DNA of 64,000 bases, from positions 186,001 through 250,000 of the forward strand of contig JALJCO010008721.1 in assembly GCA_023101725.1 (NCBI GenBank). Direction: 5' to 3'. This stretch comes from Atherinomorus stipes. Taxonomy: Eukaryota > Chordata > Actinopteri > Atheriniformes > Atherinidae. The stretch's first letter is position 1. Each line of letters opens with the position of its first letter. Both the position numbers and the translations under genes were made by a program. Of this stretch, positions 23,830 to 36,954 are shown in pieces. The notes below the pieces were generated by a model. It searched no databases. It was not told the origin of the DNA and saw only the letters and a list, made by a program, of their open reading frames with translations.

Positions 23830-24808
23830 TCCCCTGCGTGAGGCGTTTGAAAAATTTTCATGATACAAAGAAACCCACTGAACTGTTGCTGGTCAACAGT
23901 TGTGAGCATTTCATGTTCCAAACTGGATGTGAAACATTTTAATGCTCTTTAGAACAGAGGAAAGTGTGGACGCACACAGACTCTGGCAGAGTGGGGGACA
24001 CATGCTCTCAGCGAGCTGCTGACCCAACCCCTTTGATTTATGACTTTCCCTCTACACAATAGAAGCTAAAGCTAAGCTATGCTTCTACTCCTACATGTTG
24101 CTACATGTTAAGTTGATTTTGCATGCATAAATAGTGCTTGAACGTTCATTTTTTTTAAAGGCCTTTGTGGGCAACAGTGTTGCGTATTCCAACATTAGTT
24201 GACCTGCGCTGAGTGTTAGATAATTTAACTGCGTATTCCAGTAAATTAATCTACACCAGACCCTCCGTTAGCTGGCTAAGATTAGCTACCTTGGTTTGCT
24301 AAGGCCGTGACTCCCCACAGAGTGGAGACGGTTGGAGGTGCAATAAAAACCCACTGCAGCGTATTCCTGCAAGTGATCATTTAAGAAGAAGTTGCAGACC
24401 CAAAGAGGGGAGCAAGGGGCAAATTTAAATCTGAGATTTTTGGCTGTAAAAGCATTTAGAAGATTTTACTCAATTCACGCACCGGAGGAAAGTGCTGATG
24501 AACAGATCAAACAATTAACAACGCTTTGATCTTTGAACAGTTGAAGAAATTGCTTGAGAAGTTTGACTTCCTAAACAATTTCATTTTGGAAGATTGTTTT
24601 CTGCTCTCTACCCACAGAGTAAGAGAGTGTGTTTTATCTTTGAGCATCTTGAAACTTCTAAGAAAGTTTGCAAGCTACTTGTGTTCTGAGACAATCAGAC
24701 AGATCTGAGTGTCGCTGAAGGAAGCCACTCTTACAACCACAGTTGTGTTAAACAACAAGGTTTCACCTGCCAAATTGGAAAATCCAATTCTGGAAATCCT
24801 TTTGAATC
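23830..24808. other. possible leader region of the LTR-element relic
   Basis: Sequence upstream of the gag start. I could find no LTR and no tRNA primer-binding site, so the 5' end of the element has been lost or is not recognisable. There is a short open stretch at 24526-24708 with no recognisable domain. Confidence 0.4.
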
Positions 24809-26386
24809 ATGCTTGATTTCACTAAGAACACGTTACCTGTTTATGCAGGTAAAATCCTCAACACTGACCACAGCAACGTAACTCTGATCACGGATCAGAA
24901 ACGACCCACAGATAAAAGTCTAACCAAAACCTTTGGTTGCTTATCTGTTGTTTTTCTGGCGCGTTTTAAACAAGTCCACCATGCAGTGGAGAACGCAGGA
25001 AGCAAATTTAAAGTGCAAGTCCAGAAATTTTCACAGCTGAAGGAAGAGAAAACATCTCTCCAGCACAAGTTTGAAATTCTGGAAAAAGTAGTCAGTCAAA
25101 ACCAGACTCGCATAACTGAACTAACAGATCAGTTTACTGAGACTAAGAAAGAGAATAATGAACTAAAAGATGAAAACAGGGAGCTTGAACAATCGCTCCA
25201 GAACTGCCAACAGGAACTGGCAGAAACTCAGACTGAGCTGAGGGAGCTAAACCAGATTCACCAGGAATCACAGAGCTCTCTTCAGGAAGCTCAGAATGAA
25301 ATCCAGGACTTGAAACTGGAAATTTCTGTTTATGACAAACATCTCGATGATAAACAGACACGAATCCAGCTGCTGGAAAGACAGCTAGCTGAAGCCAGAG
25401 ATGAGCTAAGCTCAGCTTATCAAGACCAAGACCACTTATCAGAGGAACTGATAAGAGTCAGAAGAGAACTGTTTCAGTCTTCTGAGGCTGAACACAGACC
25501 AGGAAATCAGAGCCTCCTCTGTGATGACAGAGAGGATCTCCTCAGTAACAGGAAGTCTCATGAGAATTCTTCTTGTCCACATTTACCTCCTGTACCACAT
25601 ATTCTTCCTCCAGATCCCAAAACATCTCCAGACCCAGGTGGTACCGACTAGGCTGATGGGCCTGCAGGAGCCAGGACTCACCAGGCTCCCACAGATAAAG
25701 ATCTTTTCAGAATTGCTCAGAATTTGCCAAATTTGGAAACCACATTTGGCAAATTAAATGACATCCGAACCTACCTGAATGACATCAGCTTCTACCTGCA
25801 AAGGTTCCCAAAGGCTTCTGTTAGTGATAAAATCTTCCTGATCAGACTAACAGCAAGCAATGATGTCAAGAAGTTCATTGAACGCCAGACAGATGCGGTC
25901 AGAAATGACTTTTCCCTCCTCTGTGAAGCTTTGGAGAGAGAGTTTTCTGAAGAAGCAACTCAATCAGGTTTGAGTTTTGCCTTGAACACAAAACAGGGCA
26001 GACAAGAACCACCGAGCCGGTTCTACCACAGACTCCTCAAAGCTTACTTTGGTTTGCGTAATGAGGAAAATATAGATGAAGACCAACACTTTAAAACAAT
26101 TTTTCTCAATAACCTGCATCCTGCCACGAGCCGTCACTTAGGCATTGTCGCAAATCCTTACAATTCTACAATCCGAGAGTTACGTACGTGGGCTGATTTA
26201 GGTTTTCAGAAACACCTGCAAACTAAACACCGCAAACTTGACACTGTGCTGACTGCTGAGTCTTCTTCCAGGGAGCTGATAAACGAACCTCTGATGCAGC
26301 CACTTACAGACCTAAGTCAAAGTCCCGTCAGTCCAGTAAGAAACAATCTTACTCACAAGCTGAACATTACGGGTGAGGAGCCTTAA
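24809..26386 (+). pseudogene. retroviral-type gag with one in-frame amber stop
   Basis: A single reading frame of about 526 codons runs from the ATG at 24809 to the TAA at 26384-26386, interrupted only by TAG at 25649-25651. Codons 55-225 are rich in E, Q, K, L and R in heptad-like order and predict a long coiled coil. A proline-rich linker precedes the stop. The part after the stop is capsid-like: codons 395-410 carry a QGxxEPxxxFxxR motif matching the Gag major homology region. Gag forms the particle core in retroviruses and Ty3/gypsy elements. No zinc knuckle, protease or polymerase follows. Otherwise the frame is undamaged, which suggests recent loss. It could belong to an ERV or to a gypsy-type element. 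Confidence 0.75.
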
Positions 26387-27097
26387 TCTCAGAGTTAAGT
26401 CTCAGTTAAGCAACCACAGTCTGTACCTGAATGAAAATTGAACAATTTTCTCCAGGTTTGATCCTAACTTTAAGCTTTCACAGCTAAGTTTACCATCCAG
26501 AATTCTCCCACAGCAGATTTCACACGCGTGATTTCAACAAGTGGGGGAACAATGAGCTAAAATTTACTGAATGTAACAGCAGAAGTTCGATTTCACATTG
26601 AATGTGCTCACATCCAGTTGCAAATTTAAGCTCCATTTACACATGGACCCATGCATGACCTATTAGAGGATATTAATCATTATTATACTGTAGTGTAGTT
26701 AGAAGTTAACATTTATTTCTTTTTCTTTTTCTATGCTATGTTTTAATTCTTAATCACTTGAAACAGTGTTTTGACTTTTCTTTTGTAGATTAAAACCTTT
26801 GAAAGTTTTTATAGTGCACATTTGTTCATTATTATTTTGATAATTCAGACTTTAACCCTTAGTCCTGAATAGATGTTTAACTCTTAAGTTACTTTAGGTG
26901 TACGAATAGTGCATGCATATCCTTTTCTCAATATTATTTTTGATTTCTTATGATTTAGTGAATCCATTTCTTGATGACATCAGTCATATGGAAAAAGCAA
27001 ATTGAACCTGCAAGAATCATCGCTGATCCCTCTGGACCAATTCATCTGTGATTACGATCTCCTTCTTAACTGAACATCGTAATCAAGTGGGGGAATA
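26387..27097. other. internal remnant between gag and the candidate 3' LTR
   Basis: About 700 bp without coding sequence; pol and any env are missing. AAGTGGGGGAA, a polypurine-tract-like 11-mer, occurs at 26539-26549 and again at 27085-27095, the second just before the candidate LTR. Confidence 0.5.
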
Positions 27098-28870
27098 TGT
27101 AGTGATCTCAAGCCCAAAGGTCTCAGCAAAAGGATACACACATCTAACCAAATATACTTTGGGACACATACTGATTGATAAAGGCCACGTTTGGATGTAA
27201 AGCAGACATCCCAAGGAGGAATTTTACTCAGAGAAGGACCTTCTCTGAGGAATCACTGATTTACGGTCCTGAGAGCAACTCAGGAGAGGACATGCATTTT
27301 GGTAAAACAAACAAAGGCCAATTGTTGAACTTTGAACCCATCCTCCAATCTTGGAGATACTCCTTCACAGTATTTACGACCTGCTATAAATTGGTTCCTT
27401 ATAGCCAATTTTGTTATGTGTTCTAAACATCCAAGAACTGTTTTATATTGTTAGGAAAGTAAGCTCATGTTAATCTCATGATGAAGACTTTTCTTTTGAT
27501 ATGCAACATGACATACTTTGCTGATTAGAAACTAGATGTTTCTTCCCCAAATTCACATAACATGCATTGCAGGATTTACTGCATAAAGGTGAAGAAAGAG
27601 ACACTTTACCCAACTGCTGAAATCCACTTTTATGTTAGAAATGGACTTCCTCATATCAAATGATGTCTAACACATGTATTTTCTTTACAGGAATCTTAAG
27701 GCATCAAGATTAATCCTGTTTTATCTGTTTAGCTGATTTGTTTATTCAATGTCTTCCTTTATTCATATAATTCAGATCTTTGCTTTATTTTATTTTATTG
27801 TGTTCATTTTATTTCATCATGTCTGAATAATTGATCCATTTTACACATGCCTCACTTAGAATTCACAGATGTTTATAACCATTACGCTTAACTGATAATC
27901 AAATGATCATTTGAGATGTGTCTGACTATTGGATGAAACCTGACTCTGTCAGCTTCCCATTGGCTGACAAGCTGCAAGTCACATTCCACTGCCAGGCAGA
28001 GCGCGAAGCTCTGAACTGTGAGAATCAGATCTGATCAGAACTGAAAAAGAACTGATCTGGGAGAACTGGGAGGAGTAAAGGCAGAACTGAAGAAAGTTGG
28101 AATAATGAGGAAAGAATGAGACGAAACCTGCTCTGAACTCAGCAGAGTTCAGAACCACGGATCACTCAGGAAGGAGTGATGGAGAGAAGACTTTAACCCA
28201 AATCATCTTTACTATCAACCATCCCGTGACATCAGTCCTGAAGCTGCACGTCTCTGGGGAGACGGATGAGAGAGAGAGAGAGAGAGAGGACGAACCAGAA
28301 CCACCACTGAGCTGACCGCCCGCAGAGAGCCGGACGAACTTCCAGGAGATCGGGAAGATTTTTGGGGGCCATCCACCCGACAATCTTCCAAAGGATTTGA
28401 GGAACAGTCCAGCAGAACCAGGGCGTGAGTGAAGCACCTCAGTCAGACGGAACCTCTGAGGAGAATCCTGATCATTTGCTATGAAATATGATCTGATGTC
28501 ACAAGAAGTTGGTGATAGTGAATTAATCCAGACCTACGGTTTACCAGACCCGGTTAACTTTGTTTAGTTGGATTAAGAAATCCTTCCTTCTTTTTCTTTG
28601 AACATTTATTAATTAACTGAAGTTTAATTAGTTTATGTTTCATCTTCATACCATCTCACATTTCTTTCACAAGATAACTTTTGGTTGATCATCATGCTCA
28701 CATATTTCTTGTATATATCTTGTACATACATTATCTCATGTAGTTTGTAGACTAGTTAATAAATACTCCGTATTATCTTAACTAGTCGTTGTTTGTGGTT
28801 TTTCTGATGTATCATGAAAGGTCACTTCAAGCGAGAACTCATGAAAGCGTCCTGAGACTGATCACTTCAT
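27098..28870 (+). repeat. candidate 3' LTR of the gag-bearing element
   Basis: Starts TGTAGTGATC directly after a polypurine-like tract (27085-27095). It contains an AATAAA at 28758-28763. A GA microsatellite lies at 28264-28287. The right border is unsure, since no second LTR is present for comparison. A long LTR of about 1.7 kb would be unusual for gypsy-type elements but is known in some retroviruses. Confidence 0.45.
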
Positions 28871-28959
28871 TAAATCAATCTAAGAATTGATTTAAGACAT
28901 TAATGGTTTTCCTTGCTTCCATTACATATCAAATAAGTAAGGTGGTGCTCCGAGGCTGT

Positions 28960-29053
28960 ATTAGTATTGATATTAATAGAAATATTAATATTAATATTAA
29001 TATCATACATAGTGATGCTATATATATTGTGGCTGCCCAAGCTAAATCACAAC
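28960..29053. repeat. inverted half-copy of the 23685-23819 hairpin
   Basis: Carries the AT-rich spacer and one arm (about 29005-29053) in opposite orientation to the first copy, with small changes. The other arm is missing to the left of 28960. It lies just outside the LTR relic. Confidence 0.85.
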
Positions 29054-32000
29054 ACAGCCATGAATACATGTATAAACTCCTTTTTTGCAGCCTGTGTGAA
29101 AATCAGTTGCAGTACCACATTTATGCACGGGGAGGAGCAGTCATGTAGTTCCTCACTTGGTCCGTCTATCAATCGGGAATGTGATGTGAAGCACAAAAAC
29201 AAACAAACAAACATATTTAAAAAATATCAAGGAGTATGTGAATCTATGAGGCTTTTCACAGTAGTTCGCATTAATTCAGTGTAAAACAGTAGTGAACAAT
29301 TAATTTACTCTGAGTCTTTGTTTATTTGTTTGTTTGTTTCTTTCTACTTCACCGTCGGTTCCTTATTGTCAGTACGATCTGTGTTGTCTTTAAACGTTTG
29401 TATATCTTAAGTCTTTTTATTATTTTTATAATAAAAATAATATTAGGCTTTATTATTAGGCGCTGAAGTCCAGACAGCGACTGGAAAGACACCGTCTGCC
29501 TGATGCCGTTTACTGTACAATATGTGGACGGGACCAGCAACCACATCTCAAGTTGAGACGGTTGTTGGAGTCGTAGGCTACATTCGTGGCTGTGTGATGA
29601 TTTTACTATTCTGCTGATCAAAATTTTGTGCAATATAAAAATGATCAGTAGTTTGGTTGGCTGGAGGGGATGAGTGGAGCAGTGTGCAGACGGGGTGCAG
29701 TTGCATCTAATATCTAAGTGTTGTAGCGCATTCATTGATTTAATTTTCTTACATTTTAAATCTGTAGCTAATCTAAAATGTTTTTTCCATCACAGATCCT
29801 CTTGTCTTATCTGAGAACTTTTATGGCATAAGTGGATATACAGTATATATATTCTATATATTCTATATATATAGAATAATAATATGTAATCATATATCAA
29901 TTGTATAATAATATAGTCTATGCATATAATAATATTATATATATATATATATATATTGATTTAAAGGAATTCAAGTAACACTAAAACTGTCTGGGTGAGT
30001 AAATGAACATATTTCGTACTAGAAAATAGGTCCAGATTGAAAAAACAAACTTCCCCTTTAAGCTCTTCAAAAACTACGTCGCAGAAGGTTTGTCCCCTTT
30101 TTTATGGTCTCTGGTCATGAAGCTTTTTTATGCCATTTGACTTTTTGATATCAATCTGCTGCTTTATTTTCTGTTATTATTATTTTTTACCCTGCTATTG
30201 TGTTACGTGTTGGTGGGTGGGGGCATTCATGGAAAACTTTAAGTACAATCATTTACAAACTGAACCTGATGGACCTGACAAGGTGGATGGTGAGTGTATT
30301 GTATGATCTGGATGGAGTGATGCGGGCCATTAAATGGTAAAGCCAGAAGAAAATGTGCACCAGCAGGATTTAAGATGGGGAACATTGACTGTTTTGTTCC
30401 CACTTTGAAGTCAGTCAGAGGATGAGCCTTGATGACGCTTGTTTTTCTACAGTTTCTGTGTTGACCCCGAGGCTACACAAACAAAGAAGATCAACATGGG
30501 TGAACGAGATCCAGGAAGCTCAGCAGCCTTCGTACTTTTGTTAAACACAAAGCCGTAGGAAAGATTCAATAAGGCCAATCACAGTAAAACATGTTTGAGG
30601 CGCCTTAATTAGCTCTGCTGTGATTTCCCTGCTGCTTTGATGAACTTGTGAACATGAAACGGTCGCACTGCAAGAAGCCTCGAGGTCGACTCCGATCAGC
30701 TGATACGCAGACGACAGTGACGTGTCCTTTGATCTCACCGAAACGGAGAGGAAAGGCGACTCGCAGATTATCTCACATGCAAATCAAAGAGTCCCCTCAC
30801 AGCTCAGTTCTGCACTTTCACACGGTTACATCATGTGTTCTGCAGAAGAGAAGTCGCCTCACATGTAAACACTGAGAAAATGGCAGCTTCTGTGTGAAAC
30901 ATCACTTGTGTGGAGAAAAAACATCTTATGTTAAACAGTCGCAAAGTTAAGAAAAAAATACTGATAATCTGCATAACCAAAATCACCAATAGCTCATTTT
31001 TGTTTCAGTCTCTGGCGAATCTACTCTGAACACACAGTTCAGTGTGGAATCCACAGTCCAGTTTGTTTGTAGCTGAAAAATATCTGCTCAACATCAGACA
31101 AAACAAACAAACCAAAAATAAAACAGAGAAACTAGCAACATGAACACACAGAATTGGAAATCAAAACAATCTATAATGATGCCACCAAGTATACAGTTTT
31201 ATTCATGGATTTCCGTTCACCAGTATGGAAGCCTATGTCTGCCTTTAAGTAATAACAAAAGCAAAGAACAAAAGTTAGTTTTGAATTTTCATTTCAAACT
31301 TTCTTTTTCATATGATTTCAAAGCTGATCTCTCTGATTTCATTTAATGATTTAGACTTTAGATTTTCGTTACCTCACAATTTTCACCCTTAGCTTAAAAG
31401 CAAATGATAAAATTTAATGAAACTTCACTTAGAAGCCGTTTCCGCCGTACATAAATAAAAAATAATGATTTTGAGATTTTATTCTCAGGAATATTCATGA
31501 ACTTTTCTTTTTTATCTAAGACTTTGCCTTGACTTAACGGTGAAAGCTACAAGTTTAATTCCTCACTTACAGTAGGTGGTGCACTCACTTGCTCAATTAG
31601 CATTCATAAGGTCACAGAACCAGCTAACCGGTAATTAGCATTAGTAAATGTAACTTGACTTACATGTTCAGGAAGAAAGCAGCAACCTCCATAAGGCTTT
31701 TAAGCCTCTTTGCTACCGTCACCCTGATCCTGCTTCATTTTTGTCCGCTTGAATTTGAGAAGTAAAGCAAGGAAGATGTTTCTACACATAGCAATCGAGC
31801 TAGCAACTCTGGAGCTAATACTAACAGCAAATAATACTCATGTTGGCATGGTAATGATAAGATGTTATTTTTTTGAGGACCCATCAAAATTGATAAAACA
31901 ATTTATGTGCTCAAAAAATATTGTGTAAAAAGATAATAAATTTATTATTAATACTTTTGCTCTAAACCCGTCTAGATGTTCTCTGGATGAAGCATTTTAT

Positions 32001-32100
32001 TTTTTATTTTTAGAAAATATTGTTTTTATTAAAAAGTTATCACCTTTAAAAGACTTATAATACTAAATATTCTTTTATATGGTATTACTCAGGGACTTTT
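29054..32100. other. unassigned, AT-rich in places
   Basis: No gene seen. AT-dinucleotide and palindromic AT runs lie at 29840-29960. Oppositely oriented AAAC-type and GTTT-type short repeats lie at 29195-29215 and 29320-29345. 30600-30880 looks single-copy. Short open frames here have no domain signature. Confidence 0.4.
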
Positions 32101-35100
32101 CTTCACTCTGTATGGCAGCCCATTCCTTCCCCTTGAAAATAATAATAATAATAATACAACTAACAGATGTATCATAAAAGACTTGTTTTATATTTTATTA
32201 TATAAATCTGTTATATTGTTTATATAACCTAAACAAAATTTTAGATAAAAATATCGAAATTTAACCAGTTGTTTGTTTTTTGCTTAGAATTTTTTTTTGT
32301 TGTTGTTGTGTTTAGGCTTAAACATTAGGGGGAAGAAAGATATAATTGCAATTTTTCTGACCAGTGCTGTGATTTGGTAGCAATCCAGTATTTTAAATTC
32401 TTCTGTCTTTTAAATGTTCATGCAGAAATATATTTTCCATAGATGGAAGATTACCCCATGACATCATAATATTAACTGTACCATATCCAAAGTTGAGATA
32501 TAAATGGCTTCACTTACCAACTGTAATGTCAAGGAGTACAGAACACCAAGAGGTGACACTCAATTAAACGCTCTCTTTCACCCACACGCATACGCCATTT
32601 TGGACAATATGAGCAGTTTATTGTATGGCCCTAATAAAACACATTAACGTAATTTTTAAAAGCGTAAAACTTCTTAACTATTGTAAAATGCATTAACAGA
32701 TAGCACGCCTATTGAGAGGAAGGTAATTACATCCTTTCCCATTGCCAGTGGTTCTACTGAATTAATTTTTTATTCATATATCCAAGCTATCCTAATAGGC
32801 TGTTTTCAACAATCCCCACTAATCCTCATGGAGAAATAATATAGCCCAAGTACCCTATATTATAATTATAGCTATTATAAAATTTATTATAATTTTATTT
32901 TGTTTTGATTTTATTATAACTATATTATAAAACTGTTATATTGTTATATTAATATATTAAATTGTTATACAATTAATACAAGTTAAATGACAAAATATTG
33001 GCCTGTAAGCTAATCATTTTCACGATTATTGTAATGTCTTTCAAAATCAAATCCAAGGCACGGTGTAACACTTGAAACAAAAAAACTTGAAACTTGAAAA
33101 AAAAAAAAAAAAAAAAGCACTGCTACAAAAATTTCATAATCCCTGCGGTCTATAAAATGCATTAATCCATGTCTTCAAAGTGTTAGTTCTGATGTGGTAC
33201 TGATTATTATGACAATTAATTGCCGCACACTGCTCCCAGGATTGCTTATTGATGCTCGTTGTCTCTGTAACTATTAATTTGTAATAGGGATATTTCCAGA
33301 ATAAAGTCTGTATCAGTCCAAAATGGCCGAAATGTTTCCAAACACAGCAGAGTGTCGCCTCTTGGTGTTCTACATTAATTTGCAACCTGTGGCTAAAACA
33401 CTGAAGTTTCCTCTATAACAGGTTTTACTTTGTTTTTGTCGTAAAAAGCTGAAGTCTGGTGTCATTTCTCAGATTTACACCTCAGCTTCTCATTTTTGCA
33501 CATGCACACGTTTTTACCACATGCACCACGTGCTGATTTTTCGAGATGATGTCTGTTTGAGTTTATTTTTCTGTTAATCTTAATGGGTGTTTGTATGAGT
33601 GGATCATTGAAGTGGTAAATTTAATAATATAATGATGAAGCTCCTGCACGTCCCAGACAAATCTTTTATTTTTCCTTTGGCAGTTTCATGCTCTACGAGG
33701 AGACTCCTTTCTTTATCTTACAAAAGACAAACTGGAAGCCTTTTTTTTCTTCACGTGTCAGCAGTTGTCCTTGAACCCCGTTGGCCTCTTTGTGGCTGGC
33801 AGCTGGTCTGATGTCGAGGACCAAGAAGCAGATTTAAAGCTTTCGCTCAGTGGGAGCAAACCTTGACTTTGTTGTGATTAGTCTTTAAATTCTGGTCTCT
33901 GCACAAAGAATGAATGAAGTGAAAAATACTCTGCAGAAAAAAAAGAAAGCTCTCCCCTGCAGAACTGTTCAATTCAGTCCAGACCTTCAGTCATGGTTCC
34001 CAGAGAACGTGTAAGATAATCTTTTCCTTTTACCATGTCTACTCATCTTTTTGGTCTTTTTCTTTTATCTTTTTAGAAGTGGAAGCTTTAAACTTGATCC
34101 GAGCTTTTTCCTGCAGCAGTGATAACGAGTCTTTTCTCCGCTTTCCTCCTTTTGTACCTGTAGTACATAAAACAGGTTTAAGACATCGGTGACATTTTCA
34201 TTTTGCGGCATTTCTCTGCACACCGAAGGAAATTTACACTGTGAGAGAACATGAAAAATGAATTGGTCACAGTTTGCTGCAACACTCTGCTTGGCAGAAT
34301 TCACTAAGCTGCTTATCTTCCCGACTCCATAATTCTTCCTCTTTCTTTGTCATTAGGAAAAAGCATCCAGGAAGCACCTGATTGTCACATATTCCACAGC
34401 TTCCCATTTAGGCTGAAGTCCTCCCAGCTCAGACATCAAATCAGTTTCACATGACCTTCTTTATAATTGAGTTTTACTCACCAAGATCCAAATTTACGAA
34501 CCTGTGAAGTGACACCAGGGCTTTCTCCCATCTTTAAGGACAGCCTGGGCTGAGCCTAGACTTGATGGAAATTCATAGATGAGTCACGGATTTTTTCCTG
34601 AATATAGAAAAGGTGTAATAGCAGACAAAAACTTCCAAAGTCCAAAAGCCTTTAGTCAGACATAACTTCATTTTAACATTCACTGTAATTTCAAAACAAT
34701 TCTTGACACAATACACCATATTTGATAAGAGCAAAACTCAAAAAAAAATGATAGTCCTCAATAAAAGTATATTGATTATTGACAATACTCAATAATAATA
34801 ATTATACTCTCTTTTGTAAATAACAATGAACAAAGTTCTCACTATAAATCATTATCCTCATTAATCATAGCATAATGTGTAATAATACCAAATAATAATA
34901 CTATAATCATATTAATGATCTATTTATAATCACAATACACAATATAATAATATTTAATATTGTTAATACTCTAATGATGAACTACGACATACAAAATACA
35001 TGGTTTTTAGTAGGTGTTCTTATTTTACACATATACTTTTATTATATTGTATTTCATTATTGGTTAAAATTTTCCTATAGACTAATCTGGCCAAACGCCA

Positions 35101-35237
35101 CAACTAGACCGTCCGCCATTGCTTCGGGAACATTTCTGTGCATGTGTAATCAGAACAGAAGAGAATCTGACTTTTTTTTTTTCACAGGAAATCTGGAAGG
35201 ACTTGTGCATTCCTTGGTCAGCAGTGGAAAAGTTTAA
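32101..35237. other. unassigned, AT-rich, with a possible decayed element
   Basis: AGAACACCAAGAGGTGACAC at 32541-32560 recurs as an approximate reverse complement at about 33348-33369, so the interval 32540-33370 may be a decayed inverted-repeat element. A poly-A run lies at 33098-33117. 34740-34980 is very AT-rich. 33900-34560 looks single-copy. No exon identified. Confidence 0.4.
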
Positions 35238-35765
35238 AGGTAGAGTCCAAAGTCCTCACCGTTTCTGTTTGCAAACAACAGTATTCAAACTCAGCGCCCC
35301 TCCCTCTCAGGCTAATGGCCGCCTCGTTCTTCAGCCTGTTTAGCTTCAAGCCTCTCCTTCAGAGCTCAGAAGCGGGTAAAAGCCAAAGTAATGTTAACCC
35401 TTGTTTTCCAACGTGCACTATTTTAACCTCATACCTTTTCTTCGGTGCATCCGCTGTTTTTCTTTCTTTTTTTTTTCCTTTGTGAGTTTGAGTGACTGGC
35501 ATCTACTCCAATCATGAGCTTATTCCCACACAGTGCCAAGCCCTTAGCTCTGTCATTGGCTGGCGATATAAACAGAAATCTCCACCCAGAAACGTCCTGA
35601 TCACAACAAAACAAAGTGAAAGAGCGAATTACAGACAGGAGGAGAGGGAGTTGCATTCAAACTCACCACTACATGAGAGCAGTAGCCCAAAGGCACGGTT
35701 CGAGACGTATTTCACTTGCACAAGTGCAACGTTTATTTTCATGGGGGAAACTTTGGACTCTACCT
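35238..35765 (-). mobile_element. TTAA-targeting element with intact target duplication
   Basis: A 528-bp element starting AGGTAGAGTCCAAAGT and ending with its reverse complement, flanked by TTAA at 35234-35237 and 35766-35769. It is the best preserved of the three relatives (11101-11475, 20044-20360) and lies in the opposite orientation to them. There is no transposase; frames inside are non-coding. The superfamily is probably piggyBac or Kolobok. Confidence 0.85.
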
Positions 35766-35871
35766 TTAATTGCGGTGATAAGTGAATGTGAAGATCATGC
35801 ACAAAAGTGGACGGTGCTGCTGCTCTGTCCACTGATGTCAGTGTGTTCGTATTGGTGAGGATCGATACGTA

Positions 35872-35936
35872 CTGCAGGACGTACTTTGAAGTACTGCAAG
35901 AGATACCCGAGATAAATAAAATCTCAAACACAGAGC
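35872..35936. repeat. short sequence duplicated at 39485-39545
   Basis: About 60 bp containing GAAGTACTGCAAGAGATACC and GAGATAAATAAAAT are nearly identical at both places. The class is unknown. Confidence 0.75.
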
Positions 35937-36540
35937 AGAGGAGGAATAACATGCTGCTACAGATCTGGGCATGAAAAAGTTCCTCTTTTTTCTGCCAGAA
36001 GTGGTGCACTAATAGTGCACCATTACTGCACTATCACTGGCTGAACGACTTGTCCCGCAAATACGCCATCACGTACGGTGTCCAAACTTGGCGTGTGGAA
36101 ACATCCTTGTTCCAGGCATTCATTTATGCTCTAAAATCGTTTCCCCTGGGCACACTGTTGTTTCTCTGTGCGATTGAATTAGCAGACAAGTCGCTGGTAA
36201 GTGGCTGGCAGTCGGCTGAAAGGGGAACTTTTTCATGCCCAGGGGTCTCATTTATAAATCTTTGCGTAGGATCTTTACTAAAAGTGTACGTACGCCCAAA
36301 ACCAAAAGTTTGCGTACGCCAAAAAATATTCAGATTTATAAAACCGTGCGTACGCACAGATTCAAGCAATTTCCCCTTTATAAATCACACTCTTCCTGGA
36401 AGTTTGCGCAGGTGAATTTGGCTCATATCCCGCCCCCTACACGCCCACATTCTACCATAGATGGTCAATGCAAAGTACCTCATGGATGTTTCTGCATATA
36501 AATGAGCCAGCTGATCTGAGGCATTTGAAACTGAATTGTG

Positions 36541-36654
36541 GCGATCGAAAAGAAATTTAAACGTAATTTCGCGGAGACGGAAGTGGAGGTGCTTGTTAGT
36601 GAAGTGGAGCCTCACAAAATCATTTTATTTGGGCGTCACAGGAAACACAGATAA
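36541..36654 (+). pseudogene. Harbinger Myb/SANT-like protein, N-terminal fragment
   Basis: Frame from 36541 reads AIEKKFKRNFAETEVEVLV, then SEVEPHKIILFG, before TAA at 36652-36654. It resembles the first helix and acidic turn of the SANT/MADF-like partner that carries the Harbinger transposase into the nucleus and helps bind the ends. The usual ATG is absent. About 37 residues remain of a protein that is normally several hundred long. Confidence 0.6.
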
Positions 36655-36954
36655 ACATAAGTCTGCTGTGACAGCAGGTTGTTGTGGCGGTGATGATGTG
36701 ACGGAGGTCTGTTCCAGAAGTCGCTGTGGAGGAAACGCCGTGTCAGAGCGACTGTATTCAGAACACAGAACACCTGTTTGGTGTGGTGCAGCGCGATTCC
36801 CCCTCACGTGCCCTCCCCTCGCCTGCAAACACCTCCGCCGGTCTTTGCTGAGGTTGATGGCTCCACAATGGAGTGCGCTGTGGTCAGCAGCTGCTGATGC
36901 GTCGGGGTGGGCACGGTTTCGGTGGCCGGTCTATCTGGGTCCAGTTCATAGACA

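Noticed and set aside
25649..25651. Programmed amber read-through
   Set aside because: The codon lies inside gag between coiled coil and capsid, not at a gag-pol junction, and no pol follows. A plain inactivating mutation is simpler.
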